Below, piece by piece: positions 31,587 through 40,470 of a stretch of DNA of 64,000 bases. The notes beneath the pieces were generated by a model. That model ran no database searches. It was not told the DNA's origin and saw only the letters and a list, made by a program, of their open reading frames with translations. Each line of letters opens with the position of its first letter. Positions within the stretch are counted from its first letter, which is position 1. A program made the translations under genes and the position numbers. The stretch lies in contig JAFVCL010000083.1 in NCBI GenBank assembly GCA_017479285.1, positions 1 to 64,000 of the forward strand, given 5' to 3'. This DNA is from Lachnospiraceae bacterium. GTDB taxonomy: Bacteria; Bacillota; Clostridia; Lachnospirales; Lachnospiraceae.

Positions 31587-32112
31587 GCTTTTGCTCGAGG
31601 GAATAGGGGAGGATATTGACAGAGAAGGTCTTAAGGATACACCGGACCGTATAGCAAGGATGTACGAGGAGATCTTTGAAGGGTACGATAAAAAGCCCTC
31701 GGAGGTTTTATCGAGGGTATTCAGCTTTCCGAACCATGAGATGGTTATGGAAAAGGATATAACATTCTATTCAATGTGCGAGCACCATATGATGCCCTTT
31801 TACGGAAAGGCTCATATAGCCTATATTCCCGGGGATAAGGTGGTTGGAATAAGCAAGCTTGCCCGCACGGTGGAGATATTTGCAAGAAGACTCCAGATCC
31901 AGGAGAGGATGACCGGACAGATCGCGGATGCGCTTATGGAAGAGCTGTCCTCGGAGGGAGTAATGGTGGTTCTTGAGGCGGAGCACCTGTGTATGACCAT
32001 GCGTGGGGTAAAAAAGCCCGGAAGCAGGACGGTCACTATCGCTACACGGGGAAGCTTCGAGGAGAGCGAGCAGCTTAGGAACCGTTTCTTTCAAATGCTG
32101 GAGATAAGATAG
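31555..32112 (+). CDS. folE: GTP cyclohydrolase I
   Basis: The 185-residue enzyme makes 7,8-dihydroneopterin triphosphate from GTP, the first step of folate synthesis. Zinc-binding Cys and His are in [12 protein letters not shown] and in [11 protein letters not shown]; the VVGISKLAR segment and the C-terminal RFFQML are also typical. The ATG at 31555 lies inside the end of folC (32-nt overlap), indicating coupling; TTG at 31546 is the alternative start. Confidence 0.96.
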   Translation: MDQEKIKRGVELLLEGIGEDIDREGLKDTPDRIARMYEEIFEGYDKKPSEVLSRVFSFPNHEMVMEKDITFYSMCEHHMMPFYGKAHIAYIPGDKVVGISKLARTVEIFARRLQIQERMTGQIADALMEELSSEGVMVVLEAEHLCMTMRGVKKPGSRTVTIATRGSFEESEQLRNRFFQMLEIR

Positions 32113-32139
32113 TATTGATATAAAGACAGGCATTAATAT

Positions 32140-32991
32140 ATGTCGGAGACCGGTATACTTATGAAGATTGGCAGTAAATATTTTGATACGGCTCATAAAA
32201 GCTACATAATGGGAATATTAAATGTTACCCCCGATTCATTTTCGGACGGGGGGCGTTTTTTTACCGGGAAGAAGCTTAATGTGGACGAGGCTCTTAAGAC
32301 CGTTAAGCGCATGATAGACGAGGGTATGGATATACTCGATGTCGGCGGAGAATCCACAAGGCCGGGTTATACGCTTATTTCGGATGATGAAGAGACAGAA
32401 AGAGTAGTTCCGGTCATAGAGGCGGTAAGGAGAGAATTCGATATCCCCATATCCCTCGACACATACAAAAGCGCCGTGGCAGAGGCAGGGATAAAGGCCG
32501 GAGCAGACCTCATAAATGATATATGGGGGCTTAAATATGACGGAAAAATGGGGGAGGTTATAGCAAGAAACGGGCTTTCGGTCTGTATTATGCACAACCG
32601 CCGGGAGCCGAATTATGTAAACTTCACAGAGGATGTTCTAAGGGATATAAAAGAGTCCCTGTCCATTGCTGAAAAAGCCGGAATATCAAGGGACAGGATA
32701 ATGCTTGACCCGGGAGTGGGCTTTGCTAAAAGCCGGGAACAAAACCTTGAGATCATAAGGAAACTTGACGAGTTATGTAAACTTGGCTTTCCGGTGCTTC
32801 TCGGAACAAGCAGGAAGTCGGTAATAGGGCTGACGCTTGACCTTCCCGTGAATGAGAGGCTTGAAGGGACGCTTGCTACCACAGTTATCGGGAGAATGAA
32901 GGGCGCCTCCTTTTTCCGGGTCCACGATATTAAGGAAAACAGGCGGGTACTGGATATGACGGATGCCGTCTGCGGGGAAGGCGGATTTTGA
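32140..32991 (+). CDS. folP: Dihydropteroate synthase
   Basis: The 283-residue enzyme condenses the pterin diphosphate with p-aminobenzoate and is the target of sulfonamides. Signature 1 reads GILNVTPDSFSDGGRFF (about residues 25-41) and signature 2 DVGGESTRPGY (about 68-78); DLINDIWG and MLDPGVGFAK follow. It is third in the folC-folE-folP operon, 27 bp after folE. An ATG at 32161 is an alternative start. Confidence 0.96.
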   Translation: MSETGILMKIGSKYFDTAHKSYIMGILNVTPDSFSDGGRFFTGKKLNVDEALKTVKRMIDEGMDILDVGGESTRPGYTLISDDEETERVVPVIEAVRREFDIPISLDTYKSAVAEAGIKAGADLINDIWGLKYDGKMGEVIARNGLSVCIMHNRREPNYVNFTEDVLRDIKESLSIAEKAGISRDRIMLDPGVGFAKSREQNLEIIRKLDELCKLGFPVLLGTSRKSVIGLTLDLPVNERLEGTLATTVIGRMKGASFFRVHDIKENRRVLDMTDAVCGEGGF

Positions 32992-33001
32992 ACACCCCAA
33001 A

Positions 33002-33038
33002 GAAAAATCCCCGGTATGGAGCATTAGGCTCCGGGGAT
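33002..33038 (-). terminator. Terminator of the Gx transporter gene
   Basis: ATCCCCGG and CCGGGGAT pair around an inner GGAGC/GCTCC stem; on the minus strand the stem is followed by TTTTTCTTT. It also stops convergent traffic toward folP. Confidence 0.75.
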
Positions 33039-33050
33039 AATCCTCCGGGG

Positions 33051-33572
33051 TTAATCTGCCGGGAGCTTCGTTAGAAGCTTCAGGGTAAAATGCGCCGCAA
33101 GGGAAGTAAAAAGTCCGGTGAGCACTGCTGCGACCAGAAGATAGGGAACATAGACAAGTACACCGGGAACGGATGTAAGGATAAACGCGACAAGTATCTG
33201 TCCGGCGTTGTGGAGGATGGCTCCGAATATGCCGGTTATGACAAGAGCTTTCCCGCTCAGCAGTCTGTTAATGATATATTCGCCCACAAGACAGAGCGCT
33301 CCGCCTGCGGCGGAATACATAAGGCTCATAAGGCTCCCGAAAAGAAGGGCGCTTAAAAGAATCCTTACGAGAAGGACAAGGGCGGCGTCCCTAAAGCCAT
33401 ATTTTTTAAGGACTGCCAGGGTGATTATATTTGCGAGACCGAGCTTTATCCCGGGAATGGGTACAGGGTTCGGGACAGCGCTCTCAAGGGCATAGATTCC
33501 GAGGGACAGAGCCGCAAACATGGCGAGCAGAGCGATTTTCTTAGTAGGTAAGCGCATCATATTCTCCTCCAT
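33051..33572 (-). CDS. Gx transporter family protein (Hpre_diP_synt_I)
   Basis: The 173-residue integral membrane protein has about five hydrophobic segments and the family pattern GIYALESAVPNPVPIPGIKLGLANIITL, formerly annotated as heptaprenyl diphosphate synthase component I and now regarded as an ECF-like or electron-transfer-associated membrane protein. It overlaps the upstream NusG_II gene by 32 nt. In many Firmicutes this pair occurs with an ApbE flavinyltransferase, and one is encoded 4 kb away. Confidence 0.85.
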   Translation of the reverse strand: MEENMMRLPTKKIALLAMFAALSLGIYALESAVPNPVPIPGIKLGLANIITLAVLKKYGFRDAALVLLVRILLSALLFGSLMSLMYSAAGGALCLVGEYIINRLLSGKALVITGIFGAILHNAGQILVAFILTSVPGVLVYVPYLLVAAVLTGLFTSLAAHFTLKLLTKLPAD

Positions 33573-33993
33573 GTGCAGTGTTGTCCGATATTACTATAAC
33601 GAGTCTGTTTGGAAGGCATACTATGGGAACCGGAGATTTTGTTCCCCAGCCTTCCTTTACACAAAGCTTGTCCGGACAGCTCGCTTCGGATACGCAGATA
33701 TCTCCGTCCTTGACGGTTATCGTGTTTGTTCCGCCCTGTTCGGTACGAACCGTAAAGCTTGAGTCCTCTGCGGCGGACAGCTCGATAACGGAGATCACCC
33801 TGCCGTTTTGGTATACGGTCGCGGTATAACCGCCGGATATTGAAGAGCCGGAGCCCGGTCTTGAAAGGATGATCGCGGCGAGGCTTCCGGAGAATATGAC
33901 CGCTATTATAATGTTTAATACAATAATACGGGTAAGGAGCTGTTTATTCGGTTTATTATCACGGTTTTCTTTATCTGGCATATTATCTGACAT
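33541..33993 (-). CDS. NusG domain II-containing membrane-anchored protein
   Basis: The 150-residue protein has an N-terminal membrane anchor (about residues 21-45) followed by a NusG_II domain (about 55-140: TATVYQNGRVISVIEL, then EASCPDKLCVKEG and PIVCLPNRLVIVI). The domain is found in proteins next to Gx transporters and flavin-dependent electron-transfer systems. Its gene overlaps that of the Gx transporter, so they are translated together. Molecular role is unproven. Confidence 0.85.
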   Translation of the reverse strand: MSDNMPDKENRDNKPNKQLLTRIIVLNIIIAVIFSGSLAAIILSRPGSGSSISGGYTATVYQNGRVISVIELSAAEDSSFTVRTEQGGTNTITVKDGDICVSEASCPDKLCVKEGWGTKSPVPIVCLPNRLVIVISDNTAHGGEYDALTY

Positions 33994-34011
33994 AAGAGAA
34001 TTATATCAAAT

Positions 34012-35181
34012 ATGGAGCCTTTAGTAATTTCTTTTTTTTATGATTTTAACTGCATAGCGGATAAATGCTCCGATAATTGCTGCAGATCATGGAATCTGAC
34101 GGTTGATGATGAGACGCTTAAAAAGTATATGGAAGAACCCGGGCGGGAGGGGAAGGCACTGCGCAAAAGTATAAAAAGGACTTCCTCCGGTGAATACTGT
34201 ATGCGGGCTCCCTTTGGAAAATGTGTCTACCAGGAAAAGGACGGGCTCTGCAGACTTCAAAAGGAAAACAGGACGGAGCATCTGCCCAAGGTCTGCCGTC
34301 TTTTTCCGAGATACACGGTATCCTACGGGGGCGTGGAGACAGGGGTTATAGACCTGGCATGTAGGCCGGCGGCGGAGCTGTTTCTTAAGCAGGAGGGAAG
34401 ACTGAAATTTATTCCCGCAAGGGAAAAGCTTGATATATACTGGGATATTCCGGAGGCGGACGGGAAATTTGCCGGGCATCTTCTAAGGGATCTTGAGCTT
34501 GTCCTCGACAGGATTTGGGCGGCGGAGGATTACAGGGCTTTCAGAAATGCACAAAAGGACTGCTTTATCCATATTTACGGAGAGCATCTTAAGCTTGTAA
34601 GGAATGACCTTGAGGGGCTTTTGGAGGTTCCCTTTGATAAATCCTTCTTGGAAAGGAAGTATCCGGATGAGATTCCGTGGATGATAAAGGAAAGATGCAA
34701 GGAGGCCTTTGACGGGCTGCAGCTTTTGCCGGTGAGCTTTGTCAATGATATGCTTTACGGCTGGTTCCCGGAGCTGTATCTTTTTTTCAGCCATAGAGGT
34801 GCATTTAAACTTATACTGGATTACAAAAGGTATTTCGGAAAGGTATTTGAGAGCAAAGCGGATGAGTTCTTTTCCGAAAGGCTGGAGAAGATTTTTGAAA
34901 AAAACAGCTGGCTTCCGGGAAAACTGCGGAGTTATTTTTCATATAAGCTCCAGATGCTCTATCCCGGGGCGTCGGTTGACTATTATATGCCCGAGCCCTT
35001 TATCATGGCACTTCTTTTTCTTGCGGTTCTTGAAGTGTTTGTGATAACCTTTTATGAAAAAGAAAAGAGAATGGATAGAGAAATCCTTTCCGGGCTTATT
35101 GCGAAGACCGACAGGCTGCTGGGACATAATACGACTGTGAGAGGAAAGGTTATGGACAAGGTGCGGAGGGAGCTGTTCTGA
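34012..35181 (+). CDS. fliB: FliB-like flagellin lysine-N-methylase
   Basis: The 389-residue protein has the FliB pattern with an N-terminal Cys cluster (CIADKCSDNCCRSWNLTVD), CVYQEKDGLCRLQ, and HLPKVCRLFPR with TGVIDLACRPAA, resembling YkgJ-type metal-binding sites. FliB methylates surface lysines of flagellin and changes motility or host recognition. No flagellar genes are in the window, though chemotaxis genes are. The start is divergent from the NusG_II gene, 18 bp away, so promoters overlap. Confidence 0.85.
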   Translation: MEPLVISFFYDFNCIADKCSDNCCRSWNLTVDDETLKKYMEEPGREGKALRKSIKRTSSGEYCMRAPFGKCVYQEKDGLCRLQKENRTEHLPKVCRLFPRYTVSYGGVETGVIDLACRPAAELFLKQEGRLKFIPAREKLDIYWDIPEADGKFAGHLLRDLELVLDRIWAAEDYRAFRNAQKDCFIHIYGEHLKLVRNDLEGLLEVPFDKSFLERKYPDEIPWMIKERCKEAFDGLQLLPVSFVNDMLYGWFPELYLFFSHRGAFKLILDYKRYFGKVFESKADEFFSERLEKIFEKNSWLPGKLRSYFSYKLQMLYPGASVDYYMPEPFIMALLFLAVLEVFVITFYEKEKRMDREILSGLIAKTDRLLGHNTTVRGKVMDKVRRELF

Positions 35182-35194
35182 CCTGAATATTTAT

Positions 35195-35956
35195 ATGACC
35201 GACAATAAAGATATACCGGATGAAACAAACAGAATAAATGAAAAGCCGGAAAATGAAGGTGAAAAGACGCCGAAAAAGCTTATAGGGAAAAGGGTTGTCG
35301 TGATTCTGGTGATCCTGCTTTTGCTTGCGGTCTCGGCGCTTCTGACAGTGTTTTTCGGAAAGAGGATACTGGGGTTTGTAACCAACGCGGAGCTTGTAAG
35401 GGGATTTGTAGACAGGTACTGGTTAAGGAGCAGGCTTGTTTTTATAGCGATCACGGTTTTCCAGATAATGCTTGCCTTTATTCCGGGAGAACCCGTTGAG
35501 CTGGCAGCCGGGTATGCCTTCGGGGTTTTTGAGGGAACCGTACTCTGTCTTATAGGTGCCGCAATCGGCAGTACCATAGATTTCTTGATTGTAAAAACCT
35601 TCGGAATGAAGGCTTTGAGGGTCTTCTTTCCGCAGGAAAAAATAGACCGGCTGAAATTCCTTAAGGCTTCGAGAAAAAGAGATTTCTGGATGTTTATGCT
35701 GATGTTCATTCCGGGAACTCCCAAGGACATCCTAAGCTATGTGGCGGGGCTTACGGACATCTCCCTCCTCCGCTGGGTCGTTATCGCGACGGTGGCAAGG
35801 ATTCCTTCTATCCTGACCTCCTGTGTGGGAGCTTCCGCCCTCGGAGAAAACAAAATAGTATTTGCGATAGTTGTTTTTGGGGTTACGCTTTTGATAAGCC
35901 TTGGCGGTATGTTTATTTATAATAAGATATGTGATAAGCATCAAAGGAAGAACTGA
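35195..35956 (+). CDS. TVP38/TMEM64 (VTT, DedA-like) membrane protein
   Basis: The 253-residue protein has a charged N-terminal tail (about 35 residues) and then several membrane segments with the VTT domain: FIPGEPVELAAGYAFG and a second motif MLMFIPGTPKDILSY followed by ARIPSILTS. Family members are half-channel membrane proteins proposed to move lipids or support the proton motive force. It follows the fliB-like gene by 13 bp. Confidence 0.88.
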   Translation: MTDNKDIPDETNRINEKPENEGEKTPKKLIGKRVVVILVILLLLAVSALLTVFFGKRILGFVTNAELVRGFVDRYWLRSRLVFIAITVFQIMLAFIPGEPVELAAGYAFGVFEGTVLCLIGAAIGSTIDFLIVKTFGMKALRVFFPQEKIDRLKFLKASRKRDFWMFMLMFIPGTPKDILSYVAGLTDISLLRWVVIATVARIPSILTSCVGASALGENKIVFAIVVFGVTLLISLGGMFIYNKICDKHQRKN

Positions 35957-36006
35957 AGGACTGAAGGAAAAAGCTGTTCGGTATAAAGGTATAATAACAG
36001 ATAAAG

Positions 36007-36573
36007 ATGTTGGATTATGATAAAATAGATATAATTAAGTCAAGGAGAAAGACTCTTGCCATTGAGATAAAGCCGGGAGGCAGGGTTGTGGTAAAGGCTC
36101 CGGCATCCGTCTTTGACCGGACCGTAAAGGCCTTTGTGGATGAGCACGAGGGCTGGATATTAAAGCATCTTGAGAAGATGAGACAGCGGGAGGAGAGCAG
36201 GCCTCCGGAACCGCTCCTCAGCGACGGGGATATCCAAAGGCTTGCGGACGAAGCCATGAGGGTGATACCCGGGCGATGCAGATATTACGCCGACCTGCTG
36301 GGGGTAAGCTACGGAAGGATAACCATCCGGAACCAGGTCACAAGATGGGGGAGCTGTACGAGGGACGGAAATCTTAATTTCAACTGCCTGCTTATGCTTA
36401 CGCCGCCGGAGGTGATTGACAGTGTGGTGGTCCACGAGCTCTGCCACAGGCTGGAGATGAATCACTCCAAGAGATTTTATGCCCATGTACTCAGCGTATT
36501 CCCGGACTATAAAAAATGGGACAAATGGCTTAAGGATAACGGCGACGGCATCATGCGCAGGATGACGGGATAA
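36007..36573 (+). CDS. M48-type metallopeptidase (YgjP/DUF45)
   Basis: The 188-residue protein has the YgjP/WLM-like zinc metalloprotease pattern: RWGSCTRDGNLNFN, the HELCH zinc motif within VVVHELCHRLEMNHSKRFY (about residues 140-158). Such proteins are soluble single-domain peptidases with unknown targets; some lie near SprT-like functions. It is spaced 50 bp from the upstream gene. Confidence 0.9.
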   Translation: MLDYDKIDIIKSRRKTLAIEIKPGGRVVVKAPASVFDRTVKAFVDEHEGWILKHLEKMRQREESRPPEPLLSDGDIQRLADEAMRVIPGRCRYYADLLGVSYGRITIRNQVTRWGSCTRDGNLNFNCLLMLTPPEVIDSVVVHELCHRLEMNHSKRFYAHVLSVFPDYKKWDKWLKDNGDGIMRRMTG

Positions 36574-36624
36574 AAACGGACACGCCGCGCCCTATGCGGC
36601 GCTGCCTGCTATAGGAGATTAAAT

Positions 36625-37032
36625 ATGTATCAGCACAAGGTTCAGTATTACGAGACAGACAAAATGTTGGTAACGCACCATTCAAATTATATCCGCTGGA
36701 TGGAGGAGGCGAGAGTGGACTTCCTCGAGCGGATAGGATGGTCATATATGAAGCTGGAGGAGCTCGGGATAATCTCGCCTGTTATCTCGGTGGACGGAAA
36801 GTACAAAAAAAGCACGACCTTCGGGGATATCGTATCCGTCGATGTAAGGATTCAGGAGTTTAAGGGAGTTAAGCTTAAGCTTGTTTACAGTATGACGAAC
36901 CAGAACGGGGAGGCAGTATTTGAGGGACACTCGGAGCACTGCTTTTTAACCTCCGAGGGTAAACCTATGATGATAAGAGTGACCTATCCGGATTTTTACA
37001 ATGCGATAATGGAGGCTTATGAAAAACAGTGA
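36625..37032 (+). CDS. Acyl-CoA thioesterase (4-hydroxybenzoyl-CoA type hotdog fold)
   Basis: The 135-residue protein has the 4HBT hotdog pattern: QYYETDKMLVTHHSNYIRWMEEARVDFL, with the catalytic-type Asp near residue 12. It hydrolyses acyl-CoA thioesters; the substrate is unknown. GGAG precedes the ATG. Its end overlaps the start of folB-folK by 14 nt. Confidence 0.9.
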   Translation: MYQHKVQYYETDKMLVTHHSNYIRWMEEARVDFLERIGWSYMKLEELGIISPVISVDGKYKKSTTFGDIVSVDVRIQEFKGVKLKLVYSMTNQNGEAVFEGHSEHCFLTSEGKPMMIRVTYPDFYNAIMEAYEKQ

Positions 37033-37876
37033 TATGAGGATCATTAAGATCCGTGAACTTGAGGTTTTTGCCCACCATGGCGTTTTCGAGGAAGAGACCA
37101 TGGCAGGCCAGAAGTTTTTTATAAATGCGAAGCTGGTACTGGATAACACCGCGGGGCAGGTTCTCTCGGACGATCTTGAGTCTACCGTGGATTATGGTGA
37201 GGTCTGCCATTTTATAACGGAATATATGCAGAAAAATACCTGTAAGCTGCTGGAAAAGATAACGGAGCTGCTCTGCATCGAGATACTGTATAAATATCCA
37301 TTGGTCAGCGGCATAACGCTGGAGATAAGGAAACCCGAGGCACCCATAGGGCTTCCCTTTGAGTCGGTTTCCGTGGAAAGAACTCTCTCAAGGCATATCG
37401 CGTATTTATCCATAGGCTCGAATATGGGCGATAAGGAGGGGCATTTAGACCGGGCGATAGCGCTTCTTGATAAGGAAAAGCATACCCGCTTTATCTGTGA
37501 GTCGGAAAGGTTTGCGACTGAACCCTACGGCGGAGTTATACAGGAGGATTTCCTTAACAGCGCGGTAATGGTAGAGACGGTACTTTCTCCCCATGAGCTT
37601 CTGGATTATCTTCACGAAATAGAAAACAGTGAGGGAAGAAAGAGAGAAGTAAGATGGGGACCGAGGACCCTTGATCTTGATATTGTTTTTTATGATGATA
37701 TTTCCTTATCCGACAGCACTCTTACGATACCGCACACAGATATGCAAAACCGGCTTTTCGTGCTGGAGCCCCTTGCAAAGATTGCCGGGTATTACAGACA
37801 TCCTGTACTGGGAAGGACGGTATCGGAGCTTTTAAAGGAGCTTGAAGCAAGAGAGCTGACAGATGGGGATTTATGA
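37019..37876 (+). CDS. folKB: Fused dihydroneopterin aldolase and HPPK
   Basis: The 285-residue protein joins two steps of folate synthesis. Residues about 1-120 are FolB (RELEVFAHHGVFEEETMAGQ, DYGEVCHFI), making 6-hydroxymethyl-dihydropterin; about 125-280 are FolK (AYLSIGSNMGDKEGHLDRAI, ETVLSPHELL, RWGPRTLDLDIVFYDD), which pyrophosphorylates it. The product feeds FolP, encoded 4 kb upstream. Such fusions are common in Clostridia. The gene overlaps both neighbours slightly. Confidence 0.95.
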   Translation: MKNSDMRIIKIRELEVFAHHGVFEEETMAGQKFFINAKLVLDNTAGQVLSDDLESTVDYGEVCHFITEYMQKNTCKLLEKITELLCIEILYKYPLVSGITLEIRKPEAPIGLPFESVSVERTLSRHIAYLSIGSNMGDKEGHLDRAIALLDKEKHTRFICESERFATEPYGGVIQEDFLNSAVMVETVLSPHELLDYLHEIENSEGRKREVRWGPRTLDLDIVFYDDISLSDSTLTIPHTDMQNRLFVLEPLAKIAGYYRHPVLGRTVSELLKELEARELTDGDL

Positions 37877-38924
37877 TTCGGTTTCTAATGTTATAAGGCA
37901 TTTTGGATGCAGGCTGGGGGCGGCATCCCTTCTCGGCGTGCTTGTCCTTGCGCTTACCGGGTGCGGGGCTTTCCCGGCTCCGGGATATTCGGAAAAAACC
38001 GGGGCGGAGGTTATGATGGATACATATATGACCTTTTCCATCAAAGCCAGACCCGGTGAAAACGCAGACAGTCTGTATGATTCAATCGTGGATAAGGGAA
38101 GATTTCTGGAGAAGGATCTTATCTCCGGCTACATAGAGGGGAGCGAGCTCAGCAGGATAAACGAGTCCGCAGGGAAAGCAGAGGGTTACCCTCTTTCCGG
38201 GGAGATGGAAGAGTATCTTACGGACTGTCTTGAGATATCGGAAAAAAGCGGCGGAGCCTTTGACATTTCTCTGGGAGCGCTTATAGAGCTTTGGAATCTG
38301 GAGGATGCGATCAAAAACGAAACCCGGGATTATATACCGCCGGCAGATGAGGAAATCTCGGACTGTCTTAAATCCTGCGGATATGAAAAGATACGGATAG
38401 AGGATCACCGTATCTTTATCCCCGAAGGAATGAGGCTGGAGCTCGGAGCCGTGGGGAAAGGTATATTGCTGGATTCCGCGGGGGAGGAGGTTTCAAAAAT
38501 AAGCAGCGGTATCCTTGCGGCAGGGGGCAGCATAAGAACCATTGGTTATAAGCCCGGAGGAGGGAAATGGAATATCGCGGTGCGGGATCCATTTGATACG
38601 GGCGAAATCGCGGAAAGTGTCGGGCTTTTGGGGGATTATTTTGTATCGACCTCCGGGGATTACGAGAGGTTCATCAAGGCAGATGATAAAAAATATCATC
38701 ATATATTCGATCCGAAAACCGGGTATCCGGCGGACAGTGGTCTGACCTCGGTAACTGTGGTAATGAAGGCGGAGGAGGGAAGCGGACTTTTATCCGATGC
38801 GCTCTCTACTGCCATATTTGTACTCGGAGAAAATGAGGGAAGGGTACTTGCAAACGAGTATGGCGTTTATGTTATTATGATAAGGGATGACGGAAAGATC
38901 GTAAGATACGGTGAGCTGCGCTGA
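37863..38924 (+). CDS. apbE: ApbE-type FAD:protein FMN transferase, lipoprotein
   Basis: The 353-residue protein has a lipoprotein signal peptide with lipobox LTGC at about residues 32-35. The ApbE domain follows: MMDTYMTFSI, GAFDISLGALIELW, LGAVGKGILLD, AGGSIRTIGYKPGG and the HHIFDPKTGYPADSG and LSDALSTAIFVLG metal/FAD motifs. It attaches FMN to Ser/Thr of extracytoplasmic redox proteins. It overlaps the end of folB-folK by 14 nt. With the Gx transporter and NusG_II genes nearby it suggests an extracytoplasmic flavin-based electron route, though no acceptor protein is in view. Confidence 0.93.
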   Translation: MGIYDSVSNVIRHFGCRLGAASLLGVLVLALTGCGAFPAPGYSEKTGAEVMMDTYMTFSIKARPGENADSLYDSIVDKGRFLEKDLISGYIEGSELSRINESAGKAEGYPLSGEMEEYLTDCLEISEKSGGAFDISLGALIELWNLEDAIKNETRDYIPPADEEISDCLKSCGYEKIRIEDHRIFIPEGMRLELGAVGKGILLDSAGEEVSKISSGILAAGGSIRTIGYKPGGGKWNIAVRDPFDTGEIAESVGLLGDYFVSTSGDYERFIKADDKKYHHIFDPKTGYPADSGLTSVTVVMKAEEGSGLLSDALSTAIFVLGENEGRVLANEYGVYVIMIRDDGKIVRYGELR

Positions 38925-38961
38925 ACTATTTACAACAGGATTTGGCATACAGGAGATGACT

Positions 38962-39282
38962 ATGAAGGACGAGTTGTATAAGAAAATAGATGAACAGATT
39001 CCGCCCGATGAGGAGCTGAAGGAGCTGGCGGAGTTCTTTAAGGTTTTTGCGGATGCTACAAGGCTTAAGATACTCAATGTCCTTTTGTGCTCGGAGCTTT
39101 GTGTACAGGATATCGCAAAGGTGGTCGGAATGAGTGAATCCGCCGTGTCGCATCAGCTCCGGGTCCTTAAGCAGATGGACCTTGTAAAGAACAGACGGGA
39201 GGGAAAGACGATCTTTTATTCTCCCGCGGATTCACATATTGTAACGATATTAAGCACCGGTATCGAACATATTGAGGAGTAA
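38962..39282 (+). CDS. ArsR/SmtB-family metalloregulator
   Basis: The 106-residue protein has the ArsR winged helix: FFKVFADATRLKILNVLL, SELCVQDIAKVVGMSESAVSHQLRVLKQMDLV and a wing REGKTIFYSP, ending with a HI...GIEHIEE helix. The Cys in ELCVQDIA is at the metal-binding position of the alpha3N/alpha3 class (as in CadC/SmtB). ATG at 38962 has AGGAG at suitable spacing. No metal transporter gene is adjacent, so its target is not evident. Confidence 0.9.
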   Translation: MKDELYKKIDEQIPPDEELKELAEFFKVFADATRLKILNVLLCSELCVQDIAKVVGMSESAVSHQLRVLKQMDLVKNRREGKTIFYSPADSHIVTILSTGIEHIEE

Positions 39283-39297
39283 ATCCCTGCCGATTAT

Positions 39298-40329
39298 TTA
39301 TTGCGCGGTTCCGGGATTGGCGGCGGCGAATGCGGTATAGGAGGTGGAACCGGGGTATGAGTGGTAGGTAACCGTATCGTCAAAGAAATCCCGGAAATAG
39401 ACATACTGCGAGGTCATGTTTATATCGGTATATTCACCGTTTGCCACAAGGGTCACCCCGTTTCCGTCGGTTCCCATAAAGTAAAGACCGGAGGAGGAGC
39501 CGAAGGTCTGGAAATATATGAGGCCGTTTCCGACATTGAAAAGCTGAACCCTCTCTTTGGTCAGTATCTCTATATTATCGTTTGAAAGGCTGTATCTTCT
39601 GAGCTGGTAATCGTTGCCGGGATCCATGTAATATACATAGTCCCCGTAGATCACCGGATTCCATACATTCTCCTCAAGAAGTGTGGTCACGGCTCCGGAG
39701 GCAGTATCGTATCTGTTAAGAAAATGATTTCCCACAGTTGAATTATAATAAATCTGTCCGTTTAATGCCGATGCGGGATTAAGGACATATCTTGCCAGTT
39801 CCTCGTAATCCGAGCCGTCGGTTCCGGTCTTGAAGAAGTATGCGCCGTTATCATCCATACCCTGCAGATAGAGGGTATTATCCACAAGCTGCCCGGTGGT
39901 AACCACCGTCCTTGCAAGGGACACCGCCTTCTTTCCGTCCTTACGGCTTCTGTTGAAGGAGAAGGGTACGCGGACTCCGCCGAGGCCGGTCTCTCCCGAG
40001 GCGCTTTTCTGGAAATAATAGATATAATCTCCGGCGGCCAGGATATTGCTTATTACCGCGCCGGAAAGTCTTTCAATCTCAGTCTCGTCGCTGTTCATAC
40101 GATAGAGCGTGTAGTTATCAAAGGAATTTGCAAAATAAACCTTGCCGTCGGACTCACAGAAAAGTCCGCCGTTGTTTATATTGCCGGGTGTGTTACCGAT
40201 GGTGCCGGCGGGATTGGGGGCAATGTGCTCCCCGCGGGTGTTGAATACCGCTACAAAAACACCTCCGCCGAGGGCGAGGATAACAACGATTATTACGATT
40301 ATAAGAGTTCTTTTATTAATCTTTTTCAT
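39298..40329 (-). CDS. DUF5050 beta-propeller-like secreted or membrane-anchored protein
   Basis: The 343-residue protein begins with a membrane anchor (about residues 6-28) and continues with repeated strands of the form 'YIYY/VYYMD... LYRMNSDETEIERL', as in DUF5050 proteins (predicted beta-propeller). Examples are GKVYFANSFDNYTLYRMN and GDYVYYMDPGNDYQLRRYS. Function unknown; likely outside the membrane. ATG at 40329 is chosen because codons upstream belong to the promoter region. Confidence 0.85.
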   Translation of the reverse strand: MKKINKRTLIIVIIVVILALGGGVFVAVFNTRGEHIAPNPAGTIGNTPGNINNGGLFCESDGKVYFANSFDNYTLYRMNSDETEIERLSGAVISNILAAGDYIYYFQKSASGETGLGGVRVPFSFNRSRKDGKKAVSLARTVVTTGQLVDNTLYLQGMDDNGAYFFKTGTDGSDYEELARYVLNPASALNGQIYYNSTVGNHFLNRYDTASGAVTTLLEENVWNPVIYGDYVYYMDPGNDYQLRRYSLSNDNIEILTKERVQLFNVGNGLIYFQTFGSSSGLYFMGTDGNGVTLVANGEYTDINMTSQYVYFRDFFDDTVTYHSYPGSTSYTAFAAANPGTAQ

Positions 40330-40413
40330 ACCTAAAGTATAAACCACCACATTCTTGCTATCAAGTTTAATTTGTTATAGAATGTGTATATATTTTTATA
40401 AGTGGCAGAAATC

Positions 40414-40443
40414 TTGTGGTTTGCCATAAAGCTGTTGTAAAAT
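40414..40443 (+). promoter_or_regulatory. Probable promoter of pheA
   Basis: TTGTGG (40414-40419) and TAAAAT (40438-40443), 18 bp apart, lie about 30 bp before the pheA start. No attenuator-type leader peptide is visible. Confidence 0.45.
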
Positions 40444-40470
40444 GACGGAAATAACAAGGAATTTAACATC

